Assembly (NCBI GenBank): GCA_963971535.1
Contig: OZ020588.1
Coordinates: 122,468,387 to 122,532,386 of the forward strand
DNA from: Notolepis coatsorum
Taxonomy: Eukaryota; Chordata; Actinopteri; Aulopiformes; Paralepididae
Direction of reading: 5' to 3'
DNA length: 64,000 bases
Part shown: piece by piece, positions 12,472-22,311 of the stretch
Layout: every line of letters starts with the position of its first letter
Numbering within the stretch: the first letter of the stretch is position 1
Translations under genes and position numbers: made by a program
The notes under the pieces: model-generated
The model's database searches: none
What the model was told of the DNA's origin: nothing
What the model saw: the letters and a program-made list of their open reading frames with translations, nothing else

Positions 12472-13450
12472 CGCCCGGATGGGCACGATGGAAGTCGGTG
12501 ATCAGGCCGGGATCCACGATGAGCTGGCGGGAGACCCAGCTCCGTTCCTCTGGGCCGTAACCCTCCCAGTCCACCAGGTACTGGAACCCCCGACCCCGCC
12601 GTCGAACGCCCATCAACCGGCGGACCTGCCACTGGGGGTGACCGTCCACCATCTTGGGAGGAGGTGGATCCGGAGCAGGAGGCATCAGGGGACTGAGAGA
12701 GACAGGCTTAACCCGGGACACATGGAAAACGGGGTGAATGTGCATGGACGCAGGAAGCTTAAGACGCACCGCCGCCGGACTGAGTACCTTCAGAACCTCG
12801 AAAGGTCCGACGAACCGGGGGTTAAGTTTCTTGGCCGAGGACAGAAGTGGGAGGTCCCTCGCGGAAAGCCACACCCTCTGCCCAGGGTGGTACGTCGGCG
12901 CAGGAACCCGGCGCCGGTCAGCCCCACGACAGGCGCGCTCTGATGACCGGAGCAGCGCGGTCCTGGCGATCTCCCAGACCCGACGGCACCGGTCGAGGTG
13001 GTCCTACGCGGAGGGAACTGCCACCTCCGTCTCCTGTGCAGGGAAAAGAGGGGGTTGGTAGCCCAGGGATACCTCAAAGGGTGAGAGGCCGGTGGCGGAA
13101 CTGACCATGGAGTTGATGGAGTACTCGACCCAGGGAAGGAAACGGCTCCAAGAAGCTGGTCTCTCGGCAGCCACACACCGAAGAGCAGACTCCACGCTCT
13201 GGTTCATCCTCTCCGTTTGTCCGTTAGTCTGGGGATGATAACCAGAGGAAAGACTGACCGTTGCCCCCAATCCCTTGCAAAAAGCCCGCCATACCTGGGA
13301 AGTGAACTGGGGCCCCCGGTCCGAGACGACGTCCTGGGGAAAACCATGGAGGCGAAACACATGGTGTGTCAGGAGGTCCGCCGTCTCGGCCGCCGAGGGA
13401 AGTTTGGGAAGGGCCACGAGGTGAACCCCCTTGCTGAACCGATCCACCAC
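12472..13450 (-). pseudogene. pol: gypsy integrase core and C-terminal chromodomain, with in-frame stop
   Basis: The frame opens at [12 protein letters not shown] and continues through VSDRGPQF (second catalytic Asp) and NGQTERMNQ (catalytic Glu). After one premature TAG at 13004-13006 the same frame resumes with [13 protein letters not shown]. It ends in a chromodomain with [16 protein letters not shown] and the linker FHRAHPG. Integrase inserts cDNA, and chromodomains of this group are thought to target chromatin. The N-terminal zinc domain and first catalytic Asp are missing because of the internal deletion. The last codons are replaced by the Mutator-like insertion, and the frame runs on to 12248. 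Confidence 0.9.
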
Positions 13451-13452
13451 GG

Positions 13453-14424
13453 TCAGAAGGCACTCCGGAGGTCCAGCTTGGTAAAGACGGTAGCCTGGGT
13501 GAGAGGCTCGAAAGTGGAGTTCATGAGAGGTAGAGGATACTTGTTCTTAATGGTGATCTCGTTGAGCTGGCGATAGTCGATGCAGGGTCGAAGGTCCCCG
13601 TCCTTCTTCCCAACAAAGAAGAAACCGGCCGCCACAGGAGAGGAGGAAGGCCGAATGAGTCCTGCTTCCAAGGACTCAGAGATGTATTGATCCATCGCCG
13701 CCTTCTCCGGGACGGTCAGACTGTAGAGGCGGCTGCCGGGAAGGGGAGCCCCTGAGCGGAGGTCGATGGCACAGTCGTAAGGCCGGTGGGGCGGAAGGGC
13801 CTGAGCCCTGGACTTACTGAAAACCTCCATGAGGTCGTGGTACTCGGGGGGTATGGTCGAAAGGTCCGGAGGCGGCTCACCAACGGATCTCCGGGGCGGG
13901 GGACAGGATGCCGCCTGAAGACACTGGGCATGACAGGAGGAGCTCCAGCCCTTGATGGTACCGGAGGACCAGGCGATGTGGGGCTCGTGCAGCGCGAGCC
14001 AGGGCCGGCCCAGGACTACTGGGACAAGAGGGGATCTGGTGATAAGGAACTGGAGTCTCTCAACGTGGTTACCAGCAATGGTCAGCAGGACAGGGCAGGT
14101 GCGTTGAGTGATGTCAGCCAGGCGGTGTTGGTCCAATGCGAATACCTCCAATGGCCTCACTAGGTCCTCAAGTGGAATGTTGGCCCGGGTAGCAAACTCG
14201 AAGTCTAGGAAACTCTTGTCTGCCCCCGAGTCAATGAGTGCCTCCACCGTGGCCCGTTGGTCCGCCCAGGCCAGGGTGACGCTCATCAGATGGCCAGGTG
14301 GTGCACGGCTCTGGGAACGAGAAAAACGGCTCACCAGGATCTCCCGGGGTCCTGGCGAGCCTGGTCTTTTGGCCGGGTGGGGCAGTTGGCGATACGGTGT
14401 CCCTCCCGACCGCAGTAGAGGCAA
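13453..14424 (-). pseudogene. pol: gypsy protease and N-terminal reverse transcriptase fragment
   Basis: The open frame overlaps the end of gag by about 94 nt and lies in the -1 frame, consistent with frameshift expression. The aspartic protease motif LIDSGADKSFLD lies near residues 62-73. The reverse transcriptase start includes VGKKDGDLRPCIDYRQLNE and stops at [10 protein letters not shown], exactly in motif A. The next bases belong to the integrase, so the YxDD motif, thumb, RNase H and integrase zinc domain are all gone. The junction also shifts frame. Reverse transcription would have to be supplied by another copy. Confidence 0.93.
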
Positions 14425-15431
14425 AGGCCGAACCTGAACCTCGCCTCCCGTTCAGCTTGGCTCAGATGAGAACGTCCCAGCTGCATGGGTTCCTCCTCGG
14501 GTACCGAACGGGAGGGAAAAAAACCACCAGTCGTGTTGGGAGCAGGGCGACCAGCAGTACCGTCACGAGTACGGGGGGTCCGGAGTACCTCAGGAGGTCC
14601 CTGTCTGGTTCTCTCACGTCTTCTCTCCTGGAGGCGTCCGTCGATGCGAATGGCGAGGCTGAACAGGTCCTCGAGGGACTCAGGTTCCTCACGGGTCGCG
14701 AGCTGGTCCCTGACTGCGTCCTTGAGCCCCCTCCTGAAGGTAAGACGAAGTGCTTGGTCGTTCCAACCGCTCTCCGTAGCCGCCAGTCTGAACTCCAGCA
14801 CGTAGTCGGTAACCCCGCCGCTGCCCTGCCGGAAGGTACCCAACCGGGCTCCAGGGTCCAGACCACGGGCTGGATGGTGGAACACCCTGCGGAGCTCAGC
14901 CACAAAGTCTGGGTAGGAGAAACAGAAGTCTGCCTCCATTGCCCAGGAGGAAGTGACCCACTGGGCTGCCCGGCCTGAGAGCAAGTTAGTCATGTAGGCC
15001 ACTTGGGCTCCCCTTGAAGTGAAACGACTGGGTTGATGACGAAAAACCAACTCACATTGCATGATGAATGTGGCACAATCCTCGAAGTTGCCGTCGAACA
15101 GCCGTGGTTCGGAGAGACGGGGCTCCCGAGGTGCGGGATCGGGAGGCGCGGGGCCTGCCAGGGCTGCGGGTGATGCTCCGGCCAAGGCTCCTGAAGGAAG
15201 TGGGGGTACAAGCAAGGTGTTAACGGTGTCACTCAGCGTGTGTAAGTGGAGGAGAATACTTGACTGCTGGCTAGCCAGAGCGCCCAGGGACCCCTGAATA
15301 GGCAGGACCTGCTCTCGGAGTTCCTGTACTGCAGCCGCAGCCCTGTCTAGCTGTTGGCTGTGTTCCTTGGTTAACTCAATCTGGCCTGCTAATGCTGTTC
15401 TGACTCTCTCTGTGTCGGCTGGGGTCGTCAT
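14331..15431 (-). CDS. gag: gypsy Gag polyprotein with CCHC zinc knuckle
   Basis: The intact 366-codon frame begins only 13 nt after the 5' LTR. It has a coiled-coil-like N-terminus rich in L/E/Q, a capsid-type region with LFDGNFEDC and W/F-rich helices, and one zinc knuckle C-x2-C-x4-H-x4-C starting at about residue 337 (CLYCGREGHRIANC). Gag packages the element RNA into virus-like particles. It is the only complete coding unit in this element. The chosen ATG at 15431 directly follows the primer binding site, as in other self-priming elements. Confidence 0.93.
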   Translation of the reverse strand: MTTPADTERVRTALAGQIELTKEHSQQLDRAAAAVQELREQVLPIQGSLGALASQQSSILLHLHTLSDTVNTLLVPPLPSGALAGASPAALAGPAPPDPAPREPRLSEPRLFDGNFEDCATFIMQCELVFRHQPSRFTSRGAQVAYMTNLLSGRAAQWVTSSWAMEADFCFSYPDFVAELRRVFHHPARGLDPGARLGTFRQGSGGVTDYVLEFRLAATESGWNDQALRLTFRRGLKDAVRDQLATREEPESLEDLFSLAIRIDGRLQERRRERTRQGPPEVLRTPRTRDGTAGRPAPNTTGGFFPSRSVPEEEPMQLGRSHLSQAEREARFRFGLCLYCGREGHRIANCPTRPKDQARQDPGRSW

Positions 15432-15432
15432 G

Positions 15433-15442
15433 GTTGGATCGT
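15433..15442 (-). promoter_or_regulatory. Putative self-priming primer binding site
   Basis: On the element's sense strand the 10 bases after the LTR are ACGATCCAAC, preceded by TT. They do not begin with TGG, so they do not match the 3' CCA end of a tRNA. They are exactly complementary to GTTGGATCGT in the 5' LTR (16130-16139), about where transcription should start. Confidence 0.7.
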
Positions 15443-15444
15443 AA

Positions 15445-16363
15445 TGTTAGGGTTTGAAACCGACCCCAAACGCAAACGGCACAGAGAGAGTTGTTTCAGG
15501 GTTAGCCAAAATCAAGGGCGTGTTTATTTACTGAGTAACAAGAATGAATTAGGTGGTGAACAGAACAAACTGGGAAACAGGCATGTGAGGAATGTTTGCT
15601 GCTCTGCAGCTTCTCCCAGAAGGTGATGTTGTGGAATTTGTCCGTGACGTCTGAGCCGCTCTGCAGATCCTCCCAGCATATGCTCCAGATGGAGGCGGAG
15701 AGGGAGAGAGAGATCCTGAGTTAGCTCAGCGCACAATTGAAACTGACAGGTGACTGGTGAGGTGAATTGTCCAAACAAATAATCCAAGTGACAGATCTTC
15801 GGTGTGAAACACACAGTGAGCAGTGTCCAGAGTGAAAACAATTAGGTAATCCAAACGTGTAATTCCAATAGACAAAAAGGTGAGAACAGTATGAACAAAA
15901 ACGGGATCTCTTCGGTGCTTTAAAAACACACAAAAACGATAGATCCAAAAGACTGTTTACAAAAACTCACCAGAGCGCAACGCGTAAAGCGGGCAGATCA
16001 AACGAGGCGGCCGCTTCGTAACGGGGAAGCATGTTCTCCAAACGGAATATTTCTCGAGAGTCCTGGGGAGCAACAGAACAGGGAAAGCAGCGACGGGAAG
16101 GAACAGGCAAATGCAGGGAATGTTTCAAAACGATCCAACGTCAATATTAGGGAGATCAGGGTATTTAAAGCCACGGGGCGCTTAATGACAAGCTGTGACA
16201 GCTGCGGGATGAAATTGATCATTGCTCCAGAAGCGTGTGGTTGGGAGAGCACCAATCAAACGGCATCTTACAGGATAGAAGCGTGAGGCGCGGAATGCAA
16301 TTAATTTAACAAAATACCTTAAAGGAACAGAGCGAGTGGGTGGGCAGCGGACAAAACCTCACA
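15445..16363 (-). repeat. 5' LTR of the gypsy element
   Basis: Promoter-bearing copy in the element's orientation, ending in the target duplication CTTTC at 16364-16368. Confidence 0.95.
16162..16169 (-). promoter_or_regulatory. TATA-like box of the gypsy LTR
   Basis: TTTAAATA on the minus strand lies about 30 nt upstream of the sequence complementary to the primer binding site (16130-16139). This places the predicted RNA 5' end at that site. Confidence 0.55.
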
Positions 16364-16654
16364 CTTTCTAAACAATGGATTTGTGTGTTCATAGTAACCA
16401 GCCTTGAAAAGGTTCCGAATGGCCCGCTTTTGCAGTAAGACCATGGCCGTAGCCAGCTATGAGGTCACCGAGGTCCAGACCTCGGTAACTATTTGTAACT
16501 ATTAAAAAAAAAAAAAAAATTATATAATTTTTTTTTTTTTTTTTTGTCAACGACCGGCCCACTACTAGGCTGAGACATCGGCCCATTGGTACTGACTGAC
16601 ACTGGGCTGGCCCAATCACATCTCTTACTAAGCACCCCCCCCCGCCAGTCGTGC

Positions 16655-17255
16655 AGGTATATGACTGAGAGGGGGGCTGGTACATGACTGAGATGGGGCT
16701 GGTACATGACTGAGAGGGGGCTGTGGTACATGACTGAGAGGGGGCTGGTACATGACTGAGAGGGTCTGGTACATGACTGAGAGGGGGCTGTGGTACATGA
16801 CTGAGAGGGGGCTGTGGTATATGCCTGCGAGGGGGCTGTGGTACATGACTGAGAGGGGGCTGGCTGGTACATGACTGAGAGGGGGCTGGTACATGACTGA
16901 GAGAGGGCTGGTACATGACTGAGAGGGGGGCTGGTATACATGACTGAGAGGGGGCTGTGGTACATGACTGAGATGGGGCTATGGTACATGACTGAGATGG
17001 GGCTGTGGTACATGACTGAGAGGAGGCTGGTACATGACTGAGAGGGGGCTGGTACATGACTGAGAGGGGGCTGGTACATGACTGAGAGGGGGCTGGTACA
17101 TGACTCAGATGGGGCTGTGGCACATGACTGAGAGGGGGCTGGTAGATGACAGAGGGGGCTGGTATACATGACTGAGAGAGGGCTGGTACATGACTGAGAG
17201 GGGCTGGCTGGTACATGCCTGAGAGGGGCTGGTACATGACTGAGAGGGGGCTGGT
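16655..17255. repeat. ~22-bp minisatellite
   Basis: About 26 units contain GGTACATGACTGAGAGGGGGCT with small variants (GATGGGGCT, TGTGGTACAT). Long minus-strand frames with repeated SHVPAPSQS are artefacts of the repeat. Confidence 0.95.
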
Positions 17256-18285
17256 ACCATGTATTGTGCATCATTGTAGGTCAAACCATTAAAAAGTTAA
17301 TTTCCACGGCAGCCATTTTGGATTTTGGTCTCTCACAAATGTCCCCCGCCTTTTTAAAAAATCCATTGAGAAACGAAGTGCCACAGATGACCCAACTACT
17401 AGGTCCATATCGTATCATCATAATATTATTTTTTAAATCATTAGGATAAGGGTTCCCTTGATAAAGATGCATGAAAAGGCTGTATAATATACAACAATAG
17501 TAGCTCAACTGCAAAAACTGCTTTTTTATTTGATTAGATTTATTTGGAAATTAAAAACACATCATAAAAACAAATGATCTTGACCAATTTGTATTCCTGA
17601 GGATATCACCTAAAAGCATTCATTAACAAGCATTAACACTTATTTCCAAGGTGGTCCTCGATGGAAGACATAAAAACACAGCACATTATAGCCTACTCAA
17701 CTGCACATTTTTCCTCAACTGCAAAAATGTATGCCTACTTATGTATTAGCCTACAGGGAAAAACACATTCACAACAGGCAGCAAAGTTTGTTTTCAGCCA
17801 AGTATGGTAATAAGGTAACTATTAGGATATATATGGTATGGATTACTTACTCTTAATAACTTATTACTATCTGTGGTAGCTCTAGTCTCCACCTACACAA
17901 ATTGTTTTTGTGCTGTCCATTGATCATGCACCTTCACGTGGTAGGCACATACTGTAGGTCAAACTCCCCAAACAAACACACCATTGATTTAATTGCCATA
18001 TAAGATGAATATAAAACAAGAAGGTGATCTATTAACTGTGTAAACCTTATGCAATATTCATCATTGATATTTGAATACTTGAAATCTGTATGAACTGAGT
18101 AGTTAGTATCAAATGAAATAAGATGGAACTGCTCCATGCATTCATTGAATAAACAACTATTTTCTCATTACCAGTATGGTATTGTTTAAATTGTACAGCT
18201 TTTTGCACATCTTTGTCAGGGGATTCCAACAATTCTGGACCTGAATGTACCAGTTAATTGTAATCATCTCTCTCCTTATGTCTAG
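17256..18285. other. Unassigned interior of the hAT element
   Basis: AT-rich sequence with no recognised motif or repeat. It may be captured genomic DNA, given the exon-like segment that follows. Confidence 0.3.
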
Positions 18286-18410
18286 TCAAGCCAGGTTGTG
18301 GAGGAGAGAGACAGGGATGAACAGGCTATAGACTACGTTGCCCATCCTGAGCCTGCTATGATGCAGGTGTTTTTACATCACCACCCAAAACAAGATTCAG
18401 CCAAGAGCGA
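18286..18410 (+). other. Exon-like segment inside the hAT element
   Basis: The segment is bounded by a consensus acceptor (TATGTCTAG) and donor (GA|GTGAGT) and is open in phase 0 for 41 codons, starting SSQVVEERDRDEQ. No family is recognised. It could join in frame to 19064-19214 through the acceptor ACCCCAG. However, the hAT boundary lies between the two, so the pairing may be accidental. Confidence 0.35.
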
Positions 18411-18757
18411 GTGAGTACACTGGTCCACTTGTCCATGGCACTTACTACCCAGCTTTGTAATTGGTTGGGGGAGGGGGGGATAGTACAGTAGGTACGCATA
18501 TTTAAGGGGACCGTAAGGATGGTGTACTGGTGGGTGGTGTCCGACCGATTATAGTGGGCCGGTCTGGGCCAAAAAAATAAATGGACCTCCCTAATTTCTA
18601 AACCCTGGCTACGGCCCTGAGTAAGACTATTGGATTTACTGTCTTTTTAAATGTTGACCCCCATACTTCCACACAATAAGTAATGTCATGATTATTATTA
18701 TTATTAGTATTATTATAAGTATTCAAAATTGTATTATTATTGTGTTATTGATGTATC

Positions 18758-18761
<4 letters not shown>

Positions 18762-18851
<90 letters not shown>
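18762..18851. repeat. (TA)n microsatellite
   Basis: About 45 TA units. Confidence 0.97.
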
Positions 18852-18854
<3 letters not shown>

Positions 18855-19063
18855 TACCCACCTTGTTTCCCCTCATTTCTGGATACAGTTTATCTGAAAA
18901 TAGATAGAACTAATTTCAAAAAGGTGGATAATCTCTAAATTGACTGATTATTATTAGGCGTATTAGGCTTATTAGAATTATGTTATACATTTTGATCATA
19001 TGATCATATGGAAAATTCTGTCTTTATTTTATTTAGACCTTTTAGGTGTCCATAGTACCCCAG

Positions 19064-19214
19064 TAAGACAAACCCAGAGAGGCATAGATGTGACTCTGAC
19101 ATCAGTGAAGTGATAAACCATTTGGAAAGTTTTGCAGCCAGGCTGATGAGGCAGCATGTGGATCTTATGGAGGCACTCAAACCTCTAATGGGGGCAGTAA
19201 CTGACAAGGAGTGA
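19064..19214 (+). other. Exon-like terminal coding segment, unidentified
   Basis: After an acceptor CAG at 19061-19063 the frame reads KTNPERHRCDSDISE, then an amphipathic stretch with LESFAARLMRQHVDLMEAL, ending at TGA 19212-19214. The heptad-like leucines suggest a short coiled coil. The product is unknown. It could be the last exon of a gene or of a transposon-encoded protein. Confidence 0.4.
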
Positions 19215-20079
19215 CAGTGTATTTGCCCACCATGTTGTAGTGGAGGACTGAATCCAGTCGCATCAACTCAGTGACGAAAAGCCGGTCAACAATCTGATAG
19301 ATGTCAGTGTTTTCAGCCTTATCAACCCGTCATCTGCCGTTCCGTGAAGTCTCTGCATTGTGTTTGTTATTTGTTTGTTGATGGCAATCTTACTGGCTGT
19401 CACACACTGTATCACCCCATAGATGCATCCGTAACATAAGAAAAGCACTGGAAACGTGGTCTCTCTTTATCAGCCGGATGTTTATTTTCATAAACATATC
19501 ATCTTGTACAAAATGGAAAGTCTTTGATGGTCTAATGAATCTAGATTCATAGATTCATCTCTCGATACCCGCGCGATGGTGATGCGGCCTATCCGCTAGC
19601 CGAAGCCTGTTCTATTAGCCGAATCTATCTATGTCCTTGTGGCTTTCCTCCTTGGTTCTGTGGCCTATCCGTTAGCCGACGCCTGTTCCGTTAGCCTCTA
19701 GCTATCTCCTTGGGGCTTCCCCTCCCCCGCCCTCCAGCCTCGAAGGAGGCTGGAGCTATCTCTGCTGTCTCGCTGTCTACGCTTGTCTGACTCAAACCGG
19801 TAGAACTCACAGCTATAAAGTCTATTTCCCTAGCAACGGCTGCCAGCCCATAGCAACGCCGGCCCTATCTCATACAAAATGTTTACGTTCCCCTGACTGT
19901 GCAAGTGACCTCGACTCTCTCGGCTGCTTCTTATCTCTCCCAGGCCCTGTCTGTCTGTTTCTTACAGTTCCAGTTTAACACACAGAGGATCCGTTAAAAC
20001 TACATATATCTAGATATGTACTTTACATACATGCCTGTCATAATCAAATGAAAACCAGTTATCTCCTTCAATTATCAAG
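19215..20079. other. Unassigned interval with short internal repeats
   Basis: Contains imperfect repeats of GCGGCCTATCCG, TTAGCCGA and GCCTGTTC (19580-19700) and a short hairpin CCTCCAGCCTCGAAGGAGGCTGG at 19733-19755. No gene is recognised. Confidence 0.35.
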
Positions 20080-20253
20080 GCCTGTGACCTTGCCAACTCT
20101 CTGCCTGATGTCGAGACCCAAACACTCATGTGTAGGGACTTCATAGTTCTTGCCCAGCAGGATTACAACCAAACAACTGGCAACATTCAAGCCCTTCTCC
20201 TCACCCATCAGTATTCAGATGTTGAAGACGTCAACCTCCGTAAATTGAAATAG
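20080..20253 (+). other. Exon-like open segment, unidentified
   Basis: Preceded by an acceptor-like TTATCAAG. Open for 57 codons beginning ACDLANSLPDVET and ending at TAG. The base composition looks coding but no domain is recognised. Confidence 0.35.
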
Positions 20254-20536
20254 GCTCCATATCCCCATCACACAAAAAAACTACTATTTGATCTTGTGAG
20301 TTTATCTATCCTCGCCCTACATTGCCCCTCCCTCTTTCTCGCCATGTCTCTGATATCAGCATCCAATAGGACTGCTTTTGAATAATGAGAACATTACAGG
20401 AGATATGGTTCCCATTCTGCAGCATATACAGAAAGAATAAGTTGTTAAACATGAGCTGCCATATTGTCAATGCAGTGTGAAATCTAATGTGATCTGTTTA
20501 TTATTCAACTCTTGCATTTTACAATTTGCTTGGCAG

Positions 20537-20657
20537 GTATGTGCCCAATTCCCCAGATGGATTACTCTTACTGAAGCAAATGGTCCAGTGGGCCTTCACA
20601 AATGTTGCCAGAAAGAAAGATAGACTGGACATTTTTCTTGACTGGCATGATGTCTAG
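20537..20657 (+). other. Exon-like terminal segment, unidentified
   Basis: Follows a good acceptor (TTGCTTGGCAG) and codes YVPNSPDGLLLLKQMVQ and then IFLDWHDV before TAG. With 19064-19214 and 20080-20253 it may be debris of one gene or transposon. Confidence 0.35.
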
Positions 20658-20791
20658 ACACTTGTACAAAATGTAGGGAATAAGCGAGGGCAAAGAGCAA
20701 AATGTCACTGAATAATCTTATAAGGATGCTTTTTGAAGAAATTAAATGCCCCTGATAAATGTTTCCTATTTCTGTATTGCCTAGTCTGTAA

Positions 20792-21096
20792 GGATATGGA
20801 GTGCATGTTCATGTCCAACAAGTTTGGGTTCAAGTTCAACAAGTTGAATTAGAAAAGTGAATTCCTAACCGTTTTATGCTGCACCTTAGCTTTTGAAATG
20901 TTAGCTGTTTAGCACATTGTTGTCTATAACACTCACCAGCTAAGAATAAACACAGTGATGCCAAAGCAGGACCACATGCAGATTACAACCCCTATAAGGA
21001 GTTGGTGAAGAAAGATACATGCATGTATCACATGGCACCCCTATGGCAGAGTCCACTAGTGTACCTCGGACCACGTGAACCATGGATTATATAGGG
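20792..21096. repeat. Inverted duplicate of 27303-27612, interrupted by a hAT element
   Basis: About 300 bp matches 27303-27612 in opposite orientation, including AAGAATAAACACAGTGATGCC and GTACCTCGGACCA. At its right end the match is broken by the hAT element at 21097, so the other copy supplies an approximate empty site. Confidence 0.8.
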
Positions 21097-22297
21097 CAGG
21101 GGTTCTCAACCATTCTGCTGCCAAGGCACCCTTGTGTTCAATAAAATAATCCAGGCCACCCCTACATACGATAAATACTTTTCCGGTCCTGTCTTTTTTG
21201 CTACAATGATGACAAAGGTGCTTGCTTTCAAAATAATGTTTATTTAAGAAACCGGGAAACACATTTGTGTGTATATGCAGGCTATACAATGCATTAGGTG
21301 TTTCAGATCTAAATGGCTTAGTACTGTTGACATTACACTGCTTGTAGTAGTAAATAAAATAGCATATTTCTTTAAATAAAATTACAGAAAATTATCACTG
21401 AAGTGCCATCTGTTGCAGCTGCACACTTTTCCATAAAAATAGCATATTTGGATAAGTGTGACCATTTCTCAAAAACTGAAAATCATGTATTTCTTTTTAA
21501 ATACAGAAAAGGATCACTAAAGTGCTATCTGTTGCAGCTGCACTGTTCTCCATAAAAATAGCATATTTGGATAAGTTTGACCATTTCTCATAAACAGAAA
21601 ATCATGTATTTTTTTTAAATACAGAAAAGGATCACCAAATTCTCAAAAAATATAAATAAATACAGAAAATAAGCACTCGTTCACTCAGTGGACATTTCTA
21701 GCTCAATGTGAGGTCTGCTGCTGCTGGCTAATAATACGGTCAATACGTGGGGAGATCTTTGACAAGGCAACATGCATGTCATCCTCAAGGCTCAACTTGG
21801 CCCTATGTTTTATTTTCAGAGCTGTCATGGATGAAAAGCCAGCTTCACACAGATATGTGGTGCTGAATGGTATCAACACCTTAACTGCGGCATCATGAGA
21901 TACTTGGTACTCAGCACCACACTCTGAAACTAGCTCTCCAGGTGGTATCAGATGAGATTTCAATGAGTTCTTCCAAGAGTTTGGATGGAGATGTGTCAGG
22001 AAGCTTTGTCTCAATGTTGTCTGTAAAGTTTTTTTTTATCCAGAGTAACTTGGTGATCCTTTTCTGTGTTTTATTAAATAATGATTTTCAGATTTTGAGA
22101 AATGGTCAAACTTATCCAAATATGGTATTTTCCTGTAAAGCTGCAACAGATAGCACTTTAGTGATAATTTTCTGTAATCAAAAAATAATAATAAAAAAAA
22201 AAAACGTTATTTATTTATTTATTTTAAATCTCAAGGCACCCCTGGCAGCTCTCTGCGGCACCCTAGGGTGCCGCGGCATCCCTGTTGATAACAGCTG
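21097..22297 (-). mobile_element. hAT (Charlie/ZBED5-type) deletion derivative
   Basis: The left end is CAGGGGTTCTCAACC and the right end read inward is CAGCTGTTATCAAC. An 8-bp near-duplication ATATAGG(G/T) lies at 21089-21096 and 22298-22305. Repeated internal blocks flank the coding remnant (21420-21650 and 22020-22170, inverted relative to each other). Only the transposase C-terminus is encoded. Confidence 0.7.
21703..22014 (-). pseudogene. hAT transposase C-terminal fragment (ZBED5/GTF2IRD2-like)
   Basis: The 103-codon frame contains VKVLIPFSTTYLCEAGFSS and KHRAKLSLEDDMHVALSKI, followed by PRIDRII. It matches the hAT dimerisation region of the Charlie-derived ZBED5 and SCAND3 group. The catalytic core and BED zinc finger are absent. 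Confidence 0.8.
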
Positions 22298-22311
22298 ATA
22301 TAGGTCACATG

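Larger units (their letters stand above)
10296..16363 (-). mobile_element. Ty3/gypsy chromodomain (sushi-type) LTR retrotransposon, internally deleted
   Basis: Two LTRs of about 920 bp (10296-11216 and 15445-16363) start TGTTA and end CTCACA, and a 5-bp target duplication CTTTC lies at 10291-10295 and 16364-16368. Minus-strand order is gag with a zinc knuckle, protease, start of reverse transcriptase, then integrase core and chromodomain. The LTRs differ at only about four places by my reading (three substitutions and a 2-bp indel), so the insertion is recent. The reverse transcriptase palm, RNase H and integrase N-terminus are deleted, so this copy cannot move by itself. It interrupts LINE family B. 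Confidence 0.95.
16442..18619. mobile_element. hAT element (TIR CA(T/G)GGCCGTAGCCAG) in LINE family B
   Basis: The termini are CATGGCCGTAGCCAG and, inverted, CAGGGCCGTAGCCAG. An 8-bp duplication AGTAAGAC lies at 16434-16441 and 18620-18627. Removing the element and one duplication restores the LINE reading frame through LLQKRAIR. No transposase is recognised. The interior has an AT-rich hairpin (16504-16545), a 22-bp minisatellite, and an exon-like segment at 18286-18410. Confidence 0.85.
9871..18728 (-). pseudogene. LINE family B, reverse transcriptase C-terminal region, split by two insertions
   Basis: The pieces are 18620-18728, 16369-16433 and 9871-10290, in coding order on the minus strand. 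Joining them across the target duplications of the gypsy and hAT elements restores one frame. That frame contains LLQKRAIR, YYEHTNPLF, MKFNDLVYYK and LWNN, the region C-terminal to the reverse transcriptase in jockey/L2/CR1-like LINEs. It is related to the separate LINE at 25615-26579. Several stops occur near the 3' end. The 5' part is missing beyond about 18728, typical 5' truncation. Confidence 0.8.

Noticed and set aside
14298..14978. 226-codon plus-strand frame and other plus-strand frames over 12321-15297
   Set aside because: They are antisense to the gypsy gag and pol genes, which have clear domains.
16389..17274. Long minus-strand frames (up to 282 codons) rich in SHVPAPSQS
   Set aside because: They translate a 22-bp minisatellite in several frames at once, and the frame is open only because the unit lacks stops.
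18286..19214. A confirmed two-exon host gene
   Set aside because: In-frame splicing is possible, but the hAT boundary and LINE sequence lie between the segments, so I list them separately.
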